From Tannerellaceae bacterium (GTDB lineage Bacteria; Bacteroidota; Bacteroidia; Bacteroidales; Tannerellaceae), in assembly GCA_031265595.1 (NCBI GenBank), contig JAISCM010000040.1, positions 1 to 10,088 on the forward strand: 10,088 nt of DNA. Direction: 5' to 3'. The notes beneath the pieces were generated by a model. That model did not search any database and was not told the DNA's origin. It was given only the letters and a program-made list of their open reading frames with translations. The first letter of the stretch is position 1. Each line of letters opens with the position of its first letter. The position numbers and the translations under genes were made by a program. This document shows positions 1 to 7,035 of this stretch, piece after piece.

Positions 1-11
1 CTCTTCCTCTC

Positions 12-114
12 TGAACTACGGAGTAGTTCAACCCTCTTCGGGGTTAGTACAGAGAGAGATACGCTTTACCCCGGGTTGCGCCCGGGGTTATCGAACTTCA
101 ACGCCTTCCGGCGT
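12..114. repeat. Array of four short hairpins (palindromic intergenic element)
   Basis: Four stem-loops follow one another. An 8-bp stem pairs 12-19 with 23-30 around a 3-base loop. A 5-bp stem pairs 30-34 with 41-45. An 8-bp GC-rich stem pairs 68-75 with 81-88. A 5-bp stem pairs 101-105 with 110-114 around TTCC. In addition CTCTCT at 7-12 can pair with AGAGAG at 51-56, which would enclose the first two hairpins. The forward frame starting at base 1 stays open to the TAA at 154-156, but it has no start codon in the window. From memory, hairpin-rich intergenic elements that read as arginine/leucine/serine-rich pseudo-proteins recur in Bacteroides and Parabacteroides genomes; this could not be verified here. 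The element may extend beyond the left edge of the window. I see no gene in it. Confidence 0.6.
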
Positions 115-165
115 AGGCGCTTACCTTCAACTGATTACTTTATTTCCTTAACTTAATGACATGGG

Positions 166-229
166 CCCTAAAGTGGGGGGCTAAGAGACAGGGATTATGA
201 GGACAATCCTCTTACCCCCCCCTTTAGGG
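166..229 (-). terminator. Imperfect inverted repeat downstream of the Dcu gene, possible terminator
   Basis: CCCTAAAG at 166-173 pairs with CTTTAGGG at 222-229. The stem continues through a G-run (175-180) against a C-run (215-222) and TAAGAG (182-187) against CTCTTA (209-214), with only one or two bulged or mismatched bases. A competing small hairpin, GAGGA (199-203) with TCCTC (207-211), lies inside the loop. The repeat starts about 54 bases past the stop codon of the minus-strand Dcu gene, a plausible place for a 3' end. No U-tract follows it on the minus strand, so it is not a canonical intrinsic terminator. It may instead block exonucleases or be a dispersed repeat. Confidence 0.35.
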
Positions 230-263
230 GGTTGGGGGGTGGGTGGGGTGGGCGGGGGCAGGG
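227..263 (+). other. G-run tract with G-quadruplex potential
   Basis: The plus strand carries seven closely spaced runs of three or more G separated by one to three bases, between the inverted repeat and the end of the Dcu gene. This far exceeds the four runs needed for the usual G-quadruplex motif, and most loops are one base long, which favours stability. The G-rich strand is the template strand for transcription leaving the Dcu gene, so a quadruplex could slow RNA polymerase there. The tract is non-coding. Confidence 0.6.
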
Positions 264-282
264 TTGGTCGGGGCGATTATTT

Positions 283-1602
283 TCACCAAAACAATTGAAC
301 GGCCAATAGCCCAAGCCCTACGGACGTGAAGGTGGCGATCAGTCCCGGGATCATAAAGGAATGGTTGAGTATGTATTTGCCGATATGGGTAGTGCCTGTG
401 CGGTCGAAGTTGATGGCGGCTACCACCGTGGGATAGTTGGGGATAAAGAAATATCCGTTTACTGCCGGGAAAAGGGCGATCAGCACGTGGGGCGAGATGC
501 CCAAAGCAATGCCTAAAGGAAACAAAGCCCTTATCGTGGCCGCCTGGCTGAATAATAAAATAGACATAAAAAACAGGGCCAGCCCGAACAACCAGGGCAT
601 CTCCGTCACCAGGCTCTCTATCGAACCTTTCAGTTCCGCCATATTGCCGGCAATAAAGGTATCGCCCATCCAGGCAATGCCGAAAATAGCAACGACGGCC
701 TGCATGCCTGCCGTAAATACGGAGCCTTGCGTAGCCTTTATACCGTCGGTCTTGGTAACTAATAAGATGAGGGCGGCCGCCGAAAGCATCAGTATCTCGA
801 TGATAGAAGCCATATTCAAGGTGGTAGCCTTGCCGCCGACCATAAAGACCGGGCGGAGCGACTCTACCGAACCAAACAAAATGATACCGGCAGTAGCCGC
901 CATAAACAATAGGATGGAGAGTACGGCCGAACGCTTGTTTTTTACATCCGTCGTCTTATGATGCGTCGTATTAAATTCGCCCGAAGCAAGGCGGCGCTTG
1001 TACTCGGGGTCGTCTACCAGCTCTTTTCCTACACGTAGCGAATAGAAGGCGCCGGCCAATACGCCAATTAATGTGCAAGGCACCGTTACCATCAGGATAT
1101 TAATAAGCGTTACGTTGAAGCCACTATTTCCCAGCATACTGAGCAAGGCTACCGTAGCGGCCGAGATAGGGCTGGCGGTGACAGCCTGCTGCGAAGCAAC
1201 GACAGCGATACCCAACGGGCGTTCGGGGCGTATTTTCGTTTCGGTAGCTACTTCGGCGATGACGGGCAATACGGAGTAAGCCACATGCCCCGTTCCGGCA
1301 ATGAACGTAAAGAAGTACGTCACCAGCGGGCTCAATAGCGTGATCTTCTGCGGGTTTTTGCGCAATAGTTTTTCCGCCGTTTTCACCATCAGGTCTAAGC
1401 CTCCTGCCGCCTGCATACACCCTGCCGCCGCAATAACGGCCACGATCATCAGCATCACGTCGATAGGCGGCGACGTAGGTTCAAGCCCAAAACCAAACGT
1501 GAGTATGGCCAATCCCATCCCTCCCAATACGCCTAATCCGATGCCACCCAGCCGGGCGCCTACGATAATGGCAATCAAAACAAAAGCTAATTGTATCAGC
1601 AT
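283..1602 (-). CDS. dcuB: Anaerobic C4-dicarboxylate transporter, DcuA/DcuB family
   Basis: This is an inner-membrane carrier expected to exchange C4-dicarboxylates (fumarate, malate, aspartate, succinate). In a succinate-producing anaerobe it would support fumarate uptake and succinate export. The 439 residues match the family's usual length of about 430-450 and consist almost entirely of hydrophobic segments. The N-terminal block GARLGGIGLGVLGGMGL, the PPIDVMLMI and AGCMQAAGGLD segments, FIAGTGHVAYSVLPVI, IRPERPLGIAV, and the C-terminal FDRTGTTHIGKYILNHSF are all close to remembered E. coli DcuA/DcuB sequence. The charged stretch near residues 190-225 is the likely central cytoplasmic loop. 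The start is ATG at 1602-1600 and the stop is TGA at 285-283. The gene is divergent from the penicillin-binding protein gene and appears to stand alone. DcuA and DcuB cannot be separated confidently from sequence alone; the family call is secure. Confidence 0.93.
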   Translation of the reverse strand: MLIQLAFVLIAIIVGARLGGIGLGVLGGMGLAILTFGFGLEPTSPPIDVMLMIVAVIAAAGCMQAAGGLDLMVKTAEKLLRKNPQKITLLSPLVTYFFTFIAGTGHVAYSVLPVIAEVATETKIRPERPLGIAVVASQQAVTASPISAATVALLSMLGNSGFNVTLINILMVTVPCTLIGVLAGAFYSLRVGKELVDDPEYKRRLASGEFNTTHHKTTDVKNKRSAVLSILLFMAATAGIILFGSVESLRPVFMVGGKATTLNMASIIEILMLSAAALILLVTKTDGIKATQGSVFTAGMQAVVAIFGIAWMGDTFIAGNMAELKGSIESLVTEMPWLFGLALFFMSILLFSQAATIRALFPLGIALGISPHVLIALFPAVNGYFFIPNYPTVVAAINFDRTGTTHIGKYILNHSFMIPGLIATFTSVGLGLLAVQLFW

Positions 1603-1638
1603 TCTTATATCAGTTTATAAATAATAGACTTCGCGCTG

Positions 1639-1646
1639 CAAATATA
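1639..1646 (-). promoter_or_regulatory. Putative Bacteroidetes -7 element for the Dcu gene
   Basis: On the minus strand these bases read TATATTTG, an exact match to the Bacteroidetes -7 consensus TAnnTTTG, 36 bases before the Dcu start codon. No good TTTG -33 element was seen at the expected 19-21 base spacing, so the call rests on the -7 element and its position. No Shine-Dalgarno sequence is evident in the leader. Confidence 0.5.
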
Positions 1647-1729
1647 CATTATATATAACACAGATTTGCACGGAAGTGTTTATGATAACAAATAACTAAT
1701 TTTAGCAACGGTACAGAACAATGTTTTAT

Positions 1730-1737
1730 TACCTTTG
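1730..1737 (+). promoter_or_regulatory. Putative Bacteroidetes -7 element for the penicillin-binding protein gene
   Basis: TACCTTTG matches TAnnTTTG exactly and ends 27 bases before the ATG at 1765. The -33 element is not recognisable. The position implies a short leader starting near 1742-1745. This argues that the TTG at 1735, which lies inside the element, is not the start codon. The purine-rich leader (AGGAAGAAG and AGAAGAG) could help ribosome binding. Confidence 0.5.
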
Positions 1738-1764
1738 CCGTTCAATAGGAAGAAGCAGAAGAGA

Positions 1765-4116
1765 ATGTACATGACTTCAAAAATAAAGAAAAAGATCATA
1801 CTCGGATTTTGGATACTGTATGCCGTTATCTTTTTGATAGTAATCATTACGTTTGCCGCCATAGCAAACGGCTCTATCGGCTATATGCCCCCGGTAGAGC
1901 AGTTGGAGAATCCGATAGATAAATACGCTTCCCAGATCATTTCGTCTGATGGAAAAGTACTGAATATTTATGCCCAGAGCAAAGAGACCCGTATTCATGT
2001 AAATTATAATGAGCTGTCGCCCGATTTGGTAAAGGCGCTTATTGCTACGGAAGATATTCGTTTTGCCCGTCATAGCGGGATAGACGTACAGGGGCTGCTG
2101 CGCGCCGTTATAAAAAGAGGGTTGCTGTTTCAGAAGAATGCCGGCGGAGGCAGTACGATTACGCAGCAATTAGCCAAACAATTGTATTCGCCCGGCGTAG
2201 ACAACTTCTTTGAACGCTTACTACAGAAGCCCATCGAATGGGTAATAGCCGCAAAGCTGGAGCGTTATTATACAAAGGAAGAGATCATCAACCTGTACCT
2301 GAATAAATTCGATTTCCTGTACAACGCCGTAGGTATCCAATCGGCATCGCGCGTTTACTTTGATACAACTCCCAAAGGATTAAAAACAGAAGAAGCGGCC
2401 CTGCTGATAGGGATGTGTAAAAACCCTTCTTACTACAATCCGGTGCGCTATAACGAGCGTTCGAAGGGGCGGCGCAATGTGGTATTGACACAAATGAAGA
2501 AGGGCGGCTATCTGTCTAAAGCCCAATGCGATTCGTTGGCTGCGCTACCGCTTACGCTACGTTTCACACGGATGGACCATAAAGAAGGACTGGCGCCGTA
2601 TTTCCGCGAATACCTTCGTATGGTGATGACGGCCAAAAAGCCGGAACGTAAGAATTATGCCTCCTGGCAGTCGCAGAAGTTTCAGGAAGATTCCGTTTCG
2701 TGGGAAATAAACCCGTTGTATGGCTGGTGTAATAAGAATAAAAAAGCCGACGGCTCGTTCTACAACATCTATACAGACGGCCTGAAGATCTATACAACAA
2801 TAGACTCGCGCATGCAACAGTATGCAGAAGAAGCCGTTCGCGAACACGTAGGCGGAACCCTACAACCAGCCTTCTTTGCTGAGAAGAAAGGACGTAGCTA
2901 TGCCCCCTTCTCCCGTATACTTAGCCAGGACGAGATAGACGGCATTCTGTATCGCTCGATGCAGCAGACCGACCGGTACAGAAGATTGAAAAAAGCGGAA
3001 GTAAGCGAAGCGGATATCCGTAAAGACTTTCAGCAGCCGGTAGAGATGACCGTATTCAGTTGGCAGGGAAAGGTAGATACCGTTATGTCGCCACTGGACT
3101 CTATCCGCTACTATAAAAGTTTCCTTCGTTCGGCCTTTGCAGCGATGGACCCGCGCAACGGGCATGTGAAAGCCTATGTGGGAGGCATCGACTTCAACGA
3201 CTTCCAGTATGATATGGTGAACGGAGGACGGCGGCAGGTGGGCTCTACCATGAAGCCCTTCCTTTATTCACTGGCTATGGTAGAAGGTTTCAACCCGTGC
3301 GACCAAGTGCTCCATGTGCAGCAACAATTAACGGATGAGAACGGCCGTTCCTGGTCTCCACGTAACGCCGGCGCCAAAAGGGTAGGAGAGATGGTAACCA
3401 TTCAATGGGGGCTACAAAACTCGTCCAACTGGGTAACCGCCTATCTGATGAAGCAATTGTCGCCCTACACCCTGGTTCGCCTCTTACATTCGTACGGATT
3501 GAAAGGAGAGATAGACCCGGTAGTATCCCTGGCTTTAGGAACGCCCGACATATCCGTGGGCGAGATGGTAGGCGCCTACTCCGTATTTGCCAATAAAGGG
3601 ATACGGGTAGAGCCGATGTATGTTACACGCATTGAAGATTCGTTTGGCAATACGGTAGCGAGCTTTAACTCGCAGATGCGGGATGTGCTGACCGAAGAAG
3701 CAACCTATAAAATGCTACACATGCTCAGAAGCGTTATGGACGGAGGAACAGGCAGCCGCATCCGTTACCGCTACGGCCTTCGCGGGCCGATGGGAGGCAA
3801 AACAGGTACTACGCAGAATCACTCCGACGGCTGGTTTATGGCCTTTACCCCCAGCTTAGTAGGCGGCTGCTGGGTAGGAGGAGAAGACCGCTCTATCCAC
3901 TTCGACACCATGAACGAAGGACAAGGCGCCAGCATGGCCCTGCCAATTTACGGCCTTTTCATGCAAAAAGTATACGCCGACCAAACACTCGGCTATTCGG
4001 AAACAGAAAACTTTGACGTCTCCCCCCAGTACGCCAACCCCTGTAAAGGCTTCACAGACCAGGAACTCTTACACATCTCAACCGATGTAGACGGCATTGA
4101 TAAGATGTTTGAATAG
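1765..4116 (+). CDS. mrcA: Bifunctional class A penicillin-binding protein (PBP1A type)
   Basis: This membrane-anchored enzyme polymerises lipid II glycan strands and cross-links peptides in the periplasm. Starting at ATG 1765 it has 783 residues; a second ATG at 1771 is equally possible. A lysine-rich cytoplasmic tip precedes one transmembrane helix at about residues 11-33. The glycosyltransferase 51 domain follows, with ATEDIRFARHSGID (catalytic Glu96), GGGSTITQQLAKQLY (from 127), and the KLERYYTKEEIINLYLNKF helix. The transpeptidase domain has all three penicillin-binding motifs in order: S494-T-M-K497 (nucleophile Ser494), S553-S-N555 and K679-T-G681. Both active sites look intact, and the length suits a PBP1A-type protein. 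The gene has its own promoter-like element and runs divergently from the Dcu gene. There is no obvious partner gene. The symbol follows common usage for PBP1A; orthology with E. coli mrcA was not tested. Confidence 0.95.
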   Translation: MYMTSKIKKKIILGFWILYAVIFLIVIITFAAIANGSIGYMPPVEQLENPIDKYASQIISSDGKVLNIYAQSKETRIHVNYNELSPDLVKALIATEDIRFARHSGIDVQGLLRAVIKRGLLFQKNAGGGSTITQQLAKQLYSPGVDNFFERLLQKPIEWVIAAKLERYYTKEEIINLYLNKFDFLYNAVGIQSASRVYFDTTPKGLKTEEAALLIGMCKNPSYYNPVRYNERSKGRRNVVLTQMKKGGYLSKAQCDSLAALPLTLRFTRMDHKEGLAPYFREYLRMVMTAKKPERKNYASWQSQKFQEDSVSWEINPLYGWCNKNKKADGSFYNIYTDGLKIYTTIDSRMQQYAEEAVREHVGGTLQPAFFAEKKGRSYAPFSRILSQDEIDGILYRSMQQTDRYRRLKKAEVSEADIRKDFQQPVEMTVFSWQGKVDTVMSPLDSIRYYKSFLRSAFAAMDPRNGHVKAYVGGIDFNDFQYDMVNGGRRQVGSTMKPFLYSLAMVEGFNPCDQVLHVQQQLTDENGRSWSPRNAGAKRVGEMVTIQWGLQNSSNWVTAYLMKQLSPYTLVRLLHSYGLKGEIDPVVSLALGTPDISVGEMVGAYSVFANKGIRVEPMYVTRIEDSFGNTVASFNSQMRDVLTEEATYKMLHMLRSVMDGGTGSRIRYRYGLRGPMGGKTGTTQNHSDGWFMAFTPSLVGGCWVGGEDRSIHFDTMNEGQGASMALPIYGLFMQKVYADQTLGYSETENFDVSPQYANPCKGFTDQELLHISTDVDGIDKMFE

Positions 4117-4148
4117 CATCCTCCTCTTCCATATACCGGATCGAAACC

Positions 4149-4186
4149 ATATATACAAATTTGCATATATGCAAATTTGTATATAT
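4149..4186. repeat. Perfect 38-bp palindrome, candidate operator
   Basis: Every base pairs around a centre between 4167 and 4168, giving 19-bp arms with no spacer; I checked all 19 pairs. It breaks at 4148 (C) opposite 4187 (A). Inside it are two copies of the self-complementary octamer CAAATTTG, at 4156-4163 and 4172-4179, 16 bp apart. The palindrome covers the -33 element, the spacer and the first three bases of the -7 element of the promoter for the ATPase genes, exactly where a repressor would act. It could bind a dimer or tetramer of a regulator, or extrude as a cruciform. As a terminator for the preceding gene it is poor, being AT-rich and without a following U-tract. Confidence 0.85.
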
Positions 4187-4191
4187 ATTTG
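4160..4191 (+). promoter_or_regulatory. Bacteroidetes-type promoter for the ATPase operon
   Basis: TTTG at 4160-4163, a 20-base spacer and TATATTTG at 4184-4191 match the Bacteroidetes -33/-7 consensus (TTTG, 19-21 bases, TAnnTTTG) exactly. It is the best promoter in the window. Transcription would start near 4196-4200, leaving a leader of about 20 bases before the TTG start at 4218. The reverse strand of the palindrome does not complete a -7 element, so the promoter is one-directional. Confidence 0.7.
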
Positions 4192-4217
4192 TTCCGAACT
4201 TCAAAACATAGAATACA

Positions 4218-5408
4218 TTGGGAGCTACTAATATTAAAAACACCACGGGTACGCCTGTTACAAGAGAAAATTTTTTTGGCAGAGTCAATGAAGTACGAGA
4301 TGGCTGGACGTTGATTGAAGAAGGAAAATCCCTTAAACTTGACGCTCCACGCCGTGTAGGTAAGTCTTCTTTTGCCTATAAAATGATAGAGATAGCTGAA
4401 GCACAGGGTTGGAAATGTGCTTTTTGGAATGTGGAAGGATGTCAGAATGAACAATCATTGTATCATAGGTTTATTTCCGTATTAGAAAAAAACAATCAAA
4501 AAAGCGCCACAAAGAACAAATGGGATTTGAAAAAAATAGAAGTATCCATACAAGCAATCGCTAAATTAGGTGTAACAGTAGAGAACGAAAACAACACTGA
4601 CGCCAGTCAAGGCAATAACATTTTCAGTAATTTAGAGCGAATTATTGATCACGCAAAAGATACTTTAATTGTCATAGACGAAATAGCTGTATATCTAAAT
4701 CATTTAGAAGTGAAAGGTCAATTGTCTGACGCAAGGCAGTTTCTTCATTGGTTGAGTAGTCAAAGGCAAGTCCCAAACAGTAGAGTTCGTTGGATTTTGT
4801 GCAGTTCCATTAGCATTGATACTTTTATTGACAGGCATGAAATCAATAAAACAATGAAGGGGATAGAGAATTTTCCAATAGATGAACTGAAAGGAAATGA
4901 ACCTGTCTTATTAATAGAGGCATTGGCAACATCAGCCAAACTATATTTTTCTGATGAAGCAAAAAAATGTATGTTAGATAAATTAGGATGGCATTTGCCT
5001 TATTATATTCAACGATTATTTCAGGCCGTCAGAAGGTTAGAAGAAACTGATGTGTCAGTAAATACGGTAGAAAAAGCGTATCGGAACATTCTTGATGCAG
5101 CCGGGAAAGATGATTACTTCAAAACAATATATCAGGATTTAAACAATAATTATAAGGACAATAAAGAATATGCCAGGCTTCTGTTGGATACCATTTCAAA
5201 AAGCCTAAAAGGGAGTAGTGTAAATGTTTTGAAATCATTGATATTCGATAAAGTGGATAATGCGGAAAAGGCAGAAACCATCTTCAAAGAGTTATTGGAG
5301 AAACTCAAAAATGACGGATACATTATGTCTGATGAGAAAGGGAAAAAATATGTATTCCGTTCTCCGCTCATAAGAGATTTCTGGTATAACAGATTTATGA
5401 GAAAATAA
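4218..5408 (+). CDS. AAA/STAND-like ATPase of the archaeal ATPase_2 type, first gene of a two-ATPase operon
   Basis: This is a 396-residue cytoplasmic P-loop ATPase of unknown role. The N-terminal segment TPVTRENFFGR leads into a Walker A motif A43-P-R-R-V-G-K-S50; Ala at the first position and the APRRxGK form are typical of the archaeal ATPase_2 family within the MNS (MCM/NACHT/STAND) group. Walker B is TLIVIDE with Asp154 and Glu155. It is followed by the family-like FLHWLSSQRQ helix (175-184), a strand ending CSSIS (195-199), and LGWHLPYYIQRL (256-267). Residues from about 310 look like a winged-helix domain ending in LIRDFWYNRF. An in-frame TAG at 4209-4211 precedes the start, and the first internal ATG lies beyond Walker A, so TTG at 4218 is the only reasonable standard start. 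The gene is clearly AT-rich (21 of 60 G+C in row 4501-4560). No effector domain is visible. Confidence 0.85.
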   Translation: MGATNIKNTTGTPVTRENFFGRVNEVRDGWTLIEEGKSLKLDAPRRVGKSSFAYKMIEIAEAQGWKCAFWNVEGCQNEQSLYHRFISVLEKNNQKSATKNKWDLKKIEVSIQAIAKLGVTVENENNTDASQGNNIFSNLERIIDHAKDTLIVIDEIAVYLNHLEVKGQLSDARQFLHWLSSQRQVPNSRVRWILCSSISIDTFIDRHEINKTMKGIENFPIDELKGNEPVLLIEALATSAKLYFSDEAKKCMLDKLGWHLPYYIQRLFQAVRRLEETDVSVNTVEKAYRNILDAAGKDDYFKTIYQDLNNNYKDNKEYARLLLDTISKSLKGSSVNVLKSLIFDKVDNAEKAETIFKELLEKLKNDGYIMSDEKGKKYVFRSPLIRDFWYNRFMRK

Positions 5409-5410
5409 TT

Positions 5411-7021
5411 ATGGAAAAGGTAAGTCTAAGCCAAATAGGGTTATATAACCCGCGCCGTCAAAACAGCGAATTAAGCGAAAGACTATTTGTTATACGGCAA
5501 AAGCAATTTCAGATGCTGATGGAAGAGTTAAACGGCGAAGAAGACAACAGCATTCCGCAGCACCATATCATTATCGCACAACGTGGTATGGGCAAAACCA
5601 CCCTATTAAACCGCATTGCCATAGAATTGCATAAACCGGCATACAACGACAGGTTTATCCCGTTAGCCTTTCCCGAAGAGCAATACAATATTACCAATCT
5701 CGGCGACTTTTGGCTTAATTGTCTGGACGCATTAGCCGATTCGTTGGAATCTGAGCAGTATGATGAAGAGGCGATAGCGTGTATTGATGAGCAGATTAAA
5801 GAACTATCAATGCACAAAGGAACGGAACAAACCGCAGCCGAAGCATACGGGTTGTTTATGGAGTTTTGCAGGAAGATTAAAAGACGGCCTGTTTTATTGA
5901 TAGACAATATAGGTATATTATTTAACAAATTAGGAAAGAATAATCAGCACAACCTGCGGGCGTTATTGAGTGAAGCCGGTGCGCCCATCGTATTGGGTGC
6001 AGGCGTCAATGCTATGCCTTCGCAAACTAATAATAAAGCGGATTCATTAAAACCCCTGACAGATTATGAAATGCCGTTTTACGACTACTTCCAAATTCAT
6101 TACCTTAAACAATTGACATTTGATGATTTTCTGGATTTAATCAGAAAACTGTCTGACATTACGCAAACAAACATTTCCATTACATACAAAGAACGCTCAC
6201 GCTTGCAGTCTTTGCATTATCTTACGGGAGGAAACCCACGCACAGCCATCATGTTGTTTAAGTTAATAGTCGAAGGTTTTGCTGTTGAGATCAGTGACGA
6301 TTTAGAAGCGTTGCTCGATGAAATAACACCTTTATACAAGGCAAGGTATGAAGAGTTATCGGAGCAAGCGCAGAAAATCGTTGTAGAAGTTGCCTTAAAT
6401 GATAATATGGATGCTATTAGTTTAAAGCAACTGTCGCAAAAAACAGGCTATGCCAATAATCAACTTTCGCCACAACTGAAACGGCTCATTGAAGAGGGTT
6501 GGCTGGAAACGACGCCTGCCGAGAAAAATAAAGGAAATGCGTATCGTATGCGTGAGCGCTTTTTCAATAGTTGGTTGTTAATGCGGGAAAGCGCCCGTCG
6601 GAAAAAGCAAGAGATAACTCTTTTGGCAACGTTCATGGAATGGTTTTATGATGATGAATGGCAAGACGTTTTAGTTGATCGCAACGAAGGTATTGGCAAA
6701 GAATATTTGTTGCAGGCATTGCAAGTCATTGAAGAAGCATTTCCGAGATCAACAGTAAGTGATTGGTGTTATTTCGCTGCAATTTGTCTGGATTTGAAAT
6801 ATGGCGAGTGGTTATTGAAGATCGTAAGCGACGATGGCTTTGATAAAATACTTGCGCCTTTTTATGTTGCCATTCAGGCAATGGAAATAGAAAGGCAGGA
6901 AAATGCCGAACAGTCTGGCGTCTATCTTAACAATCGTGCAGTAGAAATTGCAGAGCCTGCAAGGGAGATAATTAAAAGAATAAAGAAATATCAAGGCCAA
7001 AGCTCGGAGGAGTTGAGCTAA
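5411..7021 (+). CDS. Orc1/STAND-like AAA ATPase with winged helix, second gene of a two-ATPase operon
   Basis: This is a 536-residue cytoplasmic P-loop ATPase of unknown role. Walker A is A56-Q-R-G-M-G-K-T63. Walker B is PVLLIDN with Asp164 followed by Asn165 where many AAA proteins have Glu. A sensor-like strand IVLGAGV (192-198) and the segment TGGNPRTAIMLF (272-283) resemble Orc1/Cdc6 and STAND ATPases. Residues about 315-375 look like a winged helix (LKQLSQKTGYANNQLSPQL). They are followed by RERFFNSWLLMR (381-392) and a helical tail to 536. From memory, similar Bacteroidetes proteins with this FFN-W-LMR segment continue into long repeat regions, so this would be a short form. It starts two bases after the stop of the previous gene, which implies translational coupling and joint function. 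Composition is intermediate (29 and 23 of 60 G+C in two counted rows). There is no nuclease, TIR or membrane segment. Confidence 0.85.
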   Translation: MEKVSLSQIGLYNPRRQNSELSERLFVIRQKQFQMLMEELNGEEDNSIPQHHIIIAQRGMGKTTLLNRIAIELHKPAYNDRFIPLAFPEEQYNITNLGDFWLNCLDALADSLESEQYDEEAIACIDEQIKELSMHKGTEQTAAEAYGLFMEFCRKIKRRPVLLIDNIGILFNKLGKNNQHNLRALLSEAGAPIVLGAGVNAMPSQTNNKADSLKPLTDYEMPFYDYFQIHYLKQLTFDDFLDLIRKLSDITQTNISITYKERSRLQSLHYLTGGNPRTAIMLFKLIVEGFAVEISDDLEALLDEITPLYKARYEELSEQAQKIVVEVALNDNMDAISLKQLSQKTGYANNQLSPQLKRLIEEGWLETTPAEKNKGNAYRMRERFFNSWLLMRESARRKKQEITLLATFMEWFYDDEWQDVLVDRNEGIGKEYLLQALQVIEEAFPRSTVSDWCYFAAICLDLKYGEWLLKIVSDDGFDKILAPFYVAIQAMEIERQENAEQSGVYLNNRAVEIAEPAREIIKRIKKYQGQSSEELS

Positions 7022-7027
7022 TATCCG

Positions 7028-7035
7028 TATATTTG
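7028..7035 (+). promoter_or_regulatory. Putative Bacteroidetes -7 element for glpDK
   Basis: TATATTTG matches TAnnTTTG and ends 29 bases before the glpD start. No -33 element is recognisable; the expected position falls in the end of the ATPase gene. The glycerol genes may therefore have a weak or activator-dependent promoter, or be partly read from upstream, since no intrinsic terminator separates them from the ATPase operon. Confidence 0.4.

Noticed and set aside
1..156. A real protein ending at the TAA at 154-156
   Set aside because: The open frame crosses perfect hairpins, has no start in the window and encodes an Arg/Leu/Ser-rich stretch with no pattern. The hairpins explain the sequence better.
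1735..1764. N-terminal extension of the penicillin-binding protein from TTG 1735
   Set aside because: The TTG lies inside the TACCTTTG -7 element and would lengthen the cytoplasmic tip without family support. ATG 1765 or 1771 gives a normal N-terminus.
4149..4191. The 38-bp palindrome as an intrinsic terminator of the penicillin-binding protein gene
   Set aside because: The stem is AT-rich with no GC-rich base and no U-tract follows. Overlap with an ideal promoter fits an operator better.
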